The position numbers were made by a program, and so were the translations under genes. Shown in pieces: positions 60,197-64,000 of a DNA stretch of 64,000 bases (its first letter is position 1; every line of letters starts with the position of its first letter). The notes beneath the pieces were generated by a model. The model was given only the letters and a program-made list of their open reading frames with translations, was not told the origin of the DNA and searched no databases. The stretch comes from Actinomyces sp. (lineage in GTDB: Bacteria > Actinomycetota > Actinomycetes > Actinomycetales > Actinomycetaceae): contig JALCNR010000013.1 in assembly GCA_022649165.1 (NCBI GenBank), forward strand, positions 1 to 64,000, written 5' to 3'.

Positions 60197-60777
60197 CACG
60201 CCACCTCCTGGGACGCTCCGGCCCGCTTCGCCGCATCGGTGCGGCGCAGGCGGACCTGGACGACGGTGAGATCGTTGACGAGGTCGAGGCGGACCACGCT
60301 CACGCCGACGATCTCAGCCCCGAGGAGCTCCCCGAGGGTGCGACGCAGGTCGGCCTCGTCGGCGATCGCACGGTCGAGGTGCACCTCCTGCGTGTCGTAC
60401 CCGCCGAAGAGGAGCCTGCTGTCGCCGACCGCCAGCGCGGCGACGACCAGCGCGACCAGCCCGGCGACCTCCGGGGTGACGGCGTCCGCCAGACCGGTGA
60501 GCAGCCCGACGGCCAGGGACGCGAAATAGTAGGCGACCTCGCGCTGGCTGATCTCCGAGGAACGGAGCCGGATGATCGACAGGACGCCGAAGAGGCCCAG
60601 GCCCACTCCGGCGGCGACCGTCGTGGAGGCCAGCACCGCGGAGACGGCGTACACCCCGATGTTCACGCCCAGGAACGCGACGACCAGGTCCGCGCGCCGA
60701 TGCCGCGGGAAGTACAGTCCGAGGACGAGGACGGCGATGGCGGCGACGTCGAGCAGGATCGGCAGCGCGGTGGTCAT
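60196..60777 (-). CDS. DUF4956 membrane protein
   Basis: 193 residues. Four hydrophobic segments lie in residues 5-120 and a soluble C-terminal part of about 75 residues follows. GLGLFGVLSIIRLRSSEISQREVAYYF is the characteristic block of the family. Its function is unknown; it regularly occurs next to VTC-domain genes. AAGGAG lies 8 nt before the ATG. It is first in the three-gene operon and has a promoter with a PHO-box-like repeat upstream. Confidence 0.9.
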   Translation of the reverse strand: MTTALPILLDVAAIAVLVLGLYFPRHRRADLVVAFLGVNIGVYAVSAVLASTTVAAGVGLGLFGVLSIIRLRSSEISQREVAYYFASLAVGLLTGLADAVTPEVAGLVALVVAALAVGDSRLLFGGYDTQEVHLDRAIADEADLRRTLGELLGAEIVGVSVVRLDLVNDLTVVQVRLRRTDAAKRAGASQEVA

Positions 60778-60806
60778 GGTCGGGCTCCTTGGGGAGACGG
60801 CAGATG

Positions 60807-60834
60807 ACTCTATTGCGCCAGTTGCGTCTGTGAA
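60807..60834 (-). promoter_or_regulatory. Promoter of the DUF4956-VTC-beta-helix operon
   Basis: On the minus strand TTCACA (60829-60834), a 16-bp spacer and TAGAGT (60807-60812). The -35 overlaps a GTTCACA (60829-60835) that resembles a PHO-box half. Confidence 0.55.
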
Positions 60835-60868
60835 CCCGCTGTGGCCGTCGTCAGCCCGGTCTGTGAGA

Positions 60869-60886
60869 GGTGAACGGGAGGTGAAC
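60869..60886 (-). promoter_or_regulatory. PHO-box-like direct repeat (PhoP site)
   Basis: On the minus strand GTTCACC-N4-GTTCACC: two identical heptamers with an 11-bp period, exactly the form of the PhoP sites known from Streptomyces. It lies about 35 bp upstream of the promoter -35 of an operon with a polyphosphate-polymerase-like gene, so phosphate control is likely. Confidence 0.65.
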
Positions 60887-60935
60887 GACCGGGCTCGCGC
60901 GCATGCGGACCGCGCCCGGTGCCCTCTGCACCCGA

Positions 60936-61010
60936 GCGCCCGCCCCGAGGTTCATCGCGGTCCGGGACCGGATTCCGGCCAGAACGGGGACTGAACCTCG
61001 GGACGGGCGT
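60936..61010. repeat. 75-bp inverted-repeat element, copy B (terminator-like)
   Basis: Arms 60937-60954 and 60992-61009 match at 17 of 18 positions. It starts 21 nt downstream of the beta-helix protein stop on the minus strand. Same length and same outer sequence (GCGCCCG...CGAGGTTC) as copy A at 24025-24099, with a compensatory change in the stem. Confidence 0.6.
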
Positions 61011-61031
61011 CAGCGGGCGCCGGAGGAGGCG

Positions 61032-63128
61032 TCACCAGATGCGCAGTTCGTTCCTGCCCTCGCGCAGCGCGTGCAGCGGACCGGCCGGGACCAGCGCGCC
61101 CGCCGGGGCCACATCGCCGACCAGGTCCGTGTCCATCACGGCCGGCCTCCCGTCCCGCTCCTCGAACTCCGCATCCGCGAAGTAGGTGCGCTCCAGATCG
61201 GCGCCTCCGACGCGCGGCATGCGGGGGGCGGCGAACGCCTGCGGCAGAGTGATCCCCAGGATCACGCCCCGCCGGGCGGAGTCGCCCGCTCCCGCGACGG
61301 CCTCCGGATCGGGGCCCACCGCCACCGAGGCGGCTCCGTCCAGGACCGCCGCCCCGGCCTCGCCCTCGAACGGCCGGGCCCCGCCCGCGTAGACGTTGTG
61401 GCGGACGTAGGCGGGCAGGCGGCGCCCGTAGAAGGTGTCGTGGTCGTGCGTGCCGTCGGCGGAGAGAACCGGTTCGAGATACTCCTCGAAGGAGGCGGGG
61501 TATCCGTCGTAGCATGCCGTCCCCGCGCCGATGACCGTGCGGTCCCCTCCCCGGAAACCCGGCCCGTAGGCCCGTTCCGGGTCACCGCCGACGAACAGGT
61601 TCCCCACCCATCGGTCGTCGCCGCCCGGGATCACGGAGTACCCCGCGACCTGGGTGGAATGGGGACGGTGGTAGGGCGTGGCCCGATCCATCACGGGTTC
61701 GACCCGGACGGTGCCGGCGACGAGGTTGTGAACGAAGGCCCCTCCGCCGCTGACGACCTCGAGGGCTGCGGGCGAGGCGAAGACGTTGTGCTCCACCAGA
61801 TACGGCCCGTGGCTGACCTCGACGAACAGGTCCCGGCAGTTGTCGTGGTACACGTTGCGCGAGATCCTCGTCCCCTGGGTCTCCCAGTCCAGCCACGTCC
61901 CCAGCGTGCAGCGGTGGATGTGGTTGTGGCGGATCGTCACGTCGATCGCCGCGTGGAGCTTGATGCCGGCGATCTCGTGCCCGAAGAACTCACGGCGGGT
62001 CGCGATGTCGTGGATGTCGTTGTCCTCGATGGTGGAGAACACGCACCCGAGGTGCCCGACGATCCCGGTCTGGCCGCAGTCGAAGATCTCGTTGCGCCGC
62101 ACGACGTGGGAGCCGATGTGCTCCTGGTCCCATCCGATCTGCCGGGCGGCGAACACGGACTCCAGCTGGTACTGGTAGCCGGGCTTGTCGCGGCGGATGG
62201 AGGCGAAGTTCTGGCCGGTCGAGGCCTCCTTGCCCAGGGAGACACCTGAGCACCGGGAATCGTGGATGACGTTGTCCTCGATGAGCCAGCCCTTCGCCCA
62301 GTTCGGCCCGATGAGTCCGGGCTGTTCGGCCGTGGGCGGAGCCCATTGGGTCGCCGCCTGGGCCAGCTCGAAGCCGCGCACGGTGATCCAGTCGATGTGG
62401 TGGCGTCGCGGGAGGAACACGGCCGGGCGGACGTTGACCTCGATGAGGTGCTCGTTGGGGTCGACGCCCGCGCCGAAGTGAGCCCAGACCGTGGTGGCGC
62501 CGCCGACTCCCCCGGCGTCGACCTCGGCGAACCATGTGCGCACCGCCCACTCGGGGTCCGGGACGGGCACCGCGGTCTGCGTCCAGTCGTCGACGAGGAC
62601 GTCCCCGCGCGCCGGATGGGCGACCGCCTCACGCGACGGCGCCTCGGACAATGACCTGCCGTCCAGGTAGACGGCGCCCGCATGCCGCTTCGGGGTGCCG
62701 GGATCGCGAGGATCGGGGCGCACCAGCCAGTCGCCGAACAGTTCGGTGGCGAAGGGGTTGAAGTCCCCGAACAGCGTGTTCGGGATCGTGGCGCGCCAGA
62801 CCTGCGCGCCGGACACGTCCCGGGCGCTCCGGTCCCCACCCGCGGCACCGACGAGGTCGGTGCGGTCCTCCCGGATCCATCCGGTCACGACCTCGGATCC
62901 GGTGATGACGGGACGCTCGCCCGGGGCCGCGGCGTAGGTGATGCGCCGCCTGTCGCTCACTCCCCCTCGCGGTGGTCGCACCCATTCGCGGTAGGTGCCC
63001 TGGTGCACGAGGACCGTGTCGCCGGGTTGGGCCAGCTCCGCGGCCCGGGAGATCGTGCGCAGCGGCGACGAGGACGTCCCCGGTTGGGCATCGGAACCGT
63101 CGATGGAGACATGGAAAGTGCGTGACAT
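61032..63128 (-). CDS. Cytoplasmic right-handed beta-helix protein, probable glycan-acting enzyme
   Basis: 698 residues from ATG 63128. The start FHVSIDGSDAQPGTSSSPLRTI is the DUF1565-like opening of parallel beta-helix proteins; units such as GLIGPNWAKGWLIEDNVIHDS, VVRRNEIFDCGQTGIVGHLGC and VTIRHNHIHRCTLGTWLDWE follow. This resembles GH141-type glycosidases or related lyases, but I cannot name catalytic residues. No signal peptide is present, so it acts on material imported by the ABC system whose permease gene lies 32 bp upstream. The last 100 residues are a separate beta-rich part. Confidence 0.82.
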   Translation of the reverse strand: MSRTFHVSIDGSDAQPGTSSSPLRTISRAAELAQPGDTVLVHQGTYREWVRPPRGGVSDRRRITYAAAPGERPVITGSEVVTGWIREDRTDLVGAAGGDRSARDVSGAQVWRATIPNTLFGDFNPFATELFGDWLVRPDPRDPGTPKRHAGAVYLDGRSLSEAPSREAVAHPARGDVLVDDWTQTAVPVPDPEWAVRTWFAEVDAGGVGGATTVWAHFGAGVDPNEHLIEVNVRPAVFLPRRHHIDWITVRGFELAQAATQWAPPTAEQPGLIGPNWAKGWLIEDNVIHDSRCSGVSLGKEASTGQNFASIRRDKPGYQYQLESVFAARQIGWDQEHIGSHVVRRNEIFDCGQTGIVGHLGCVFSTIEDNDIHDIATRREFFGHEIAGIKLHAAIDVTIRHNHIHRCTLGTWLDWETQGTRISRNVYHDNCRDLFVEVSHGPYLVEHNVFASPAALEVVSGGGAFVHNLVAGTVRVEPVMDRATPYHRPHSTQVAGYSVIPGGDDRWVGNLFVGGDPERAYGPGFRGGDRTVIGAGTACYDGYPASFEEYLEPVLSADGTHDHDTFYGRRLPAYVRHNVYAGGARPFEGEAGAAVLDGAASVAVGPDPEAVAGAGDSARRGVILGITLPQAFAAPRMPRVGGADLERTYFADAEFEERDGRPAVMDTDLVGDVAPAGALVPAGPLHALREGRNELRIW

Positions 63129-63160
63129 GCTGAGGGCTCTTCCTTCTGGGGGTTGCTGGG

Positions 63161-63988
63161 TCATTTGCTGAAGCCGGCGGTCATGCCCGCCACCATCTGC
63201 TTGCGGCCGAAGGCGTAGGCGACCAGGACCGGCAGCGCGGACATGGTGACGGCCGCCAGGATCGCCGGGATGTCGCTGGTGAACTGGCCCTGGTAGCTCC
63301 ACAGGGACAGGGTGAGCACCCGGACCTCGGAGCTCTGGGTGAGGACCAGGGGGAAGAGGAAGCTGTTCCACACCTGGAGGGCCTGGTAGATGCCGACCGT
63401 CATGATCGCCGGCACCGACAGCGGGGCGACCAGCCGCCACAGGATCGTCCAGTCCGTCGCGCCGTCGACGCTCATCGAGTCGAAGAGCTCATCGGGGATG
63501 TCGCGCATGAAGTTGACGAGGATCATGACGGTCACCGGGATCCCGAAGGCGATCGAGGGGAGGATCAGACCCAGGAGGCTGTCGTAGAGGCCGAGTTCGA
63601 CCACCATGTAGTAGACGGGGACGATGACGGCCTGCAGCGGGATGCCCAACCCCAGCAGGATCGTGCTGAACGTCAGGTTCGACCACCTGTTCCGCCTCCT
63701 CACGATGTAGTAGGACACCATGAGGCATACGACGACGATGACCGCCACCGCGGCGACCGTGATGATCACCGTGTTGAGGAAGTACATCCAGAAGTCGTTC
63801 TGGAAGACCGCGACATAGGCGCGGAACGTCGGGTTCGCCGTGGGCAGCAGCGGGTTCTCCGTGTAGAAGGAGGACTGGCTGCGCAGGCTCGTGATGACGA
63901 TGTAGTAGATCGGCGCGATGACGACGAGCAGCCAGACCCAGCCCAGTGCCCCCGAGACGAACCCGCCGACTGTGTTCCGCTTCCTCAT
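63161..63988 (-). CDS. Sugar ABC transporter permease, MalG type
   Basis: 275 residues with six membrane segments. The EAA loop lies in DELFDSMSVDGATDWTILWRLVAPLS near 185-210, and the C-terminus ends FGRKQMVAGMTAGFSK, as is usual for this family. The rest of the importer must lie beyond the window edge. With the beta-helix enzyme 32 bp downstream it forms a glycan uptake and breakdown operon; the substrate is unknown. Confidence 0.93.
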   Translation of the reverse strand: MRKRNTVGGFVSGALGWVWLLVVIAPIYYIVITSLRSQSSFYTENPLLPTANPTFRAYVAVFQNDFWMYFLNTVIITVAAVAVIVVVCLMVSYYIVRRRNRWSNLTFSTILLGLGIPLQAVIVPVYYMVVELGLYDSLLGLILPSIAFGIPVTVMILVNFMRDIPDELFDSMSVDGATDWTILWRLVAPLSVPAIMTVGIYQALQVWNSFLFPLVLTQSSEVRVLTLSLWSYQGQFTSDIPAILAAVTMSALPVLVAYAFGRKQMVAGMTAGFSK

Positions 63989-64000
63989 AGCCCCTGCACC

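Noticed and set aside
1-64000. CRISPR arrays, insertion sequences, integrase or att sites
   Set aside because: No regularly spaced repeats, transposase or integrase motifs, or long direct repeats of that kind were seen.

Overview
This is a 64 kb chromosomal window from a very GC-rich actinobacterium. The gene set suggests an Actinomyces- or Schaalia-like member of the Actinomycetaceae: sugar ABC systems with ROK and LacI regulators, actinobacterial membrane-protein families, a thiamin-regulated ECF transporter, and many genes with leaderless-type promoters. The genus is inferred from gene content only. I saw no rRNA or tRNA gene, CRISPR array, transposase or prophage. The window opens inside a glycerate kinase gene and closes at the start of a sugar ABC permease.

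Left third (1-21.3 kb): a divergent redox pair (HxlR regulator and QorB-like quinone reductase) and a VOC protein are followed by two carbohydrate modules, both on the minus strand. The first is a ribose-type importer (binding protein, double ATPase, two permeases) with a Gfo/Idh/MocA dehydrogenase and a ROK regulator. A strong promoter and a 31-bp palindrome precede it. The second is a maltose-type importer (binding protein, two permeases) with a GH13 alpha-glucosidase and a LacI regulator, and it has a good LacI-type operator. A lone FGGY kinase and a decayed OPT-type peptide transporter lie between them.

Middle (20.4-46.5 kb): mostly core genes and envelope genes. These are a HAD phosphatase, serS, a diacylglycerol-kinase-like lipid kinase, pheA, a large polytopic membrane protein, a DedA protein, a flippase-like protein with an embedded kinase-like domain, a cation/proton antiporter and a membrane-anchored alpha/beta hydrolase. 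They are followed by a second Gfo/Idh/MocA protein, a methyltransferase and a TIGR01777 epimerase. A TPP riboswitch then controls a YkoE-type S component, a single-chain EcfA-EcfA-EcfT fusion and a small P-loop kinase. A CycA-like permease, a SRPBCC protein and pntAB close this part.

Right third (46.5-64 kb): a KstD-like flavoprotein diverges from a TetR gene with a clear operator. Next come a copper-linked pair (DUF6153 membrane protein and the CueP lipoprotein) and a 65-residue Cys/His protein. A split methionine-type ABC transporter with two different MetI permeases follows, together with an amidase, an SDR and a RidA protein. Then comes a three-gene operon (DUF4956, VTC polyphosphate-polymerase-like domain, Cthe_2159-type beta-helix lipoprotein) with a PHO-box-like direct repeat upstream. 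A cytoplasmic beta-helix protein and its sugar permease end the window.

Signals beyond the genes: at least eleven genes have a TANNNT hexamer 6-8 nt before the start codon. The 14-mer GACGAGGGCGTCCC is present five times exactly, in coding and non-coding DNA. Two 75-bp inverted-repeat elements share a stem with a compensatory base change. Long GC-rich hairpins without T-tracts separate most convergent genes.
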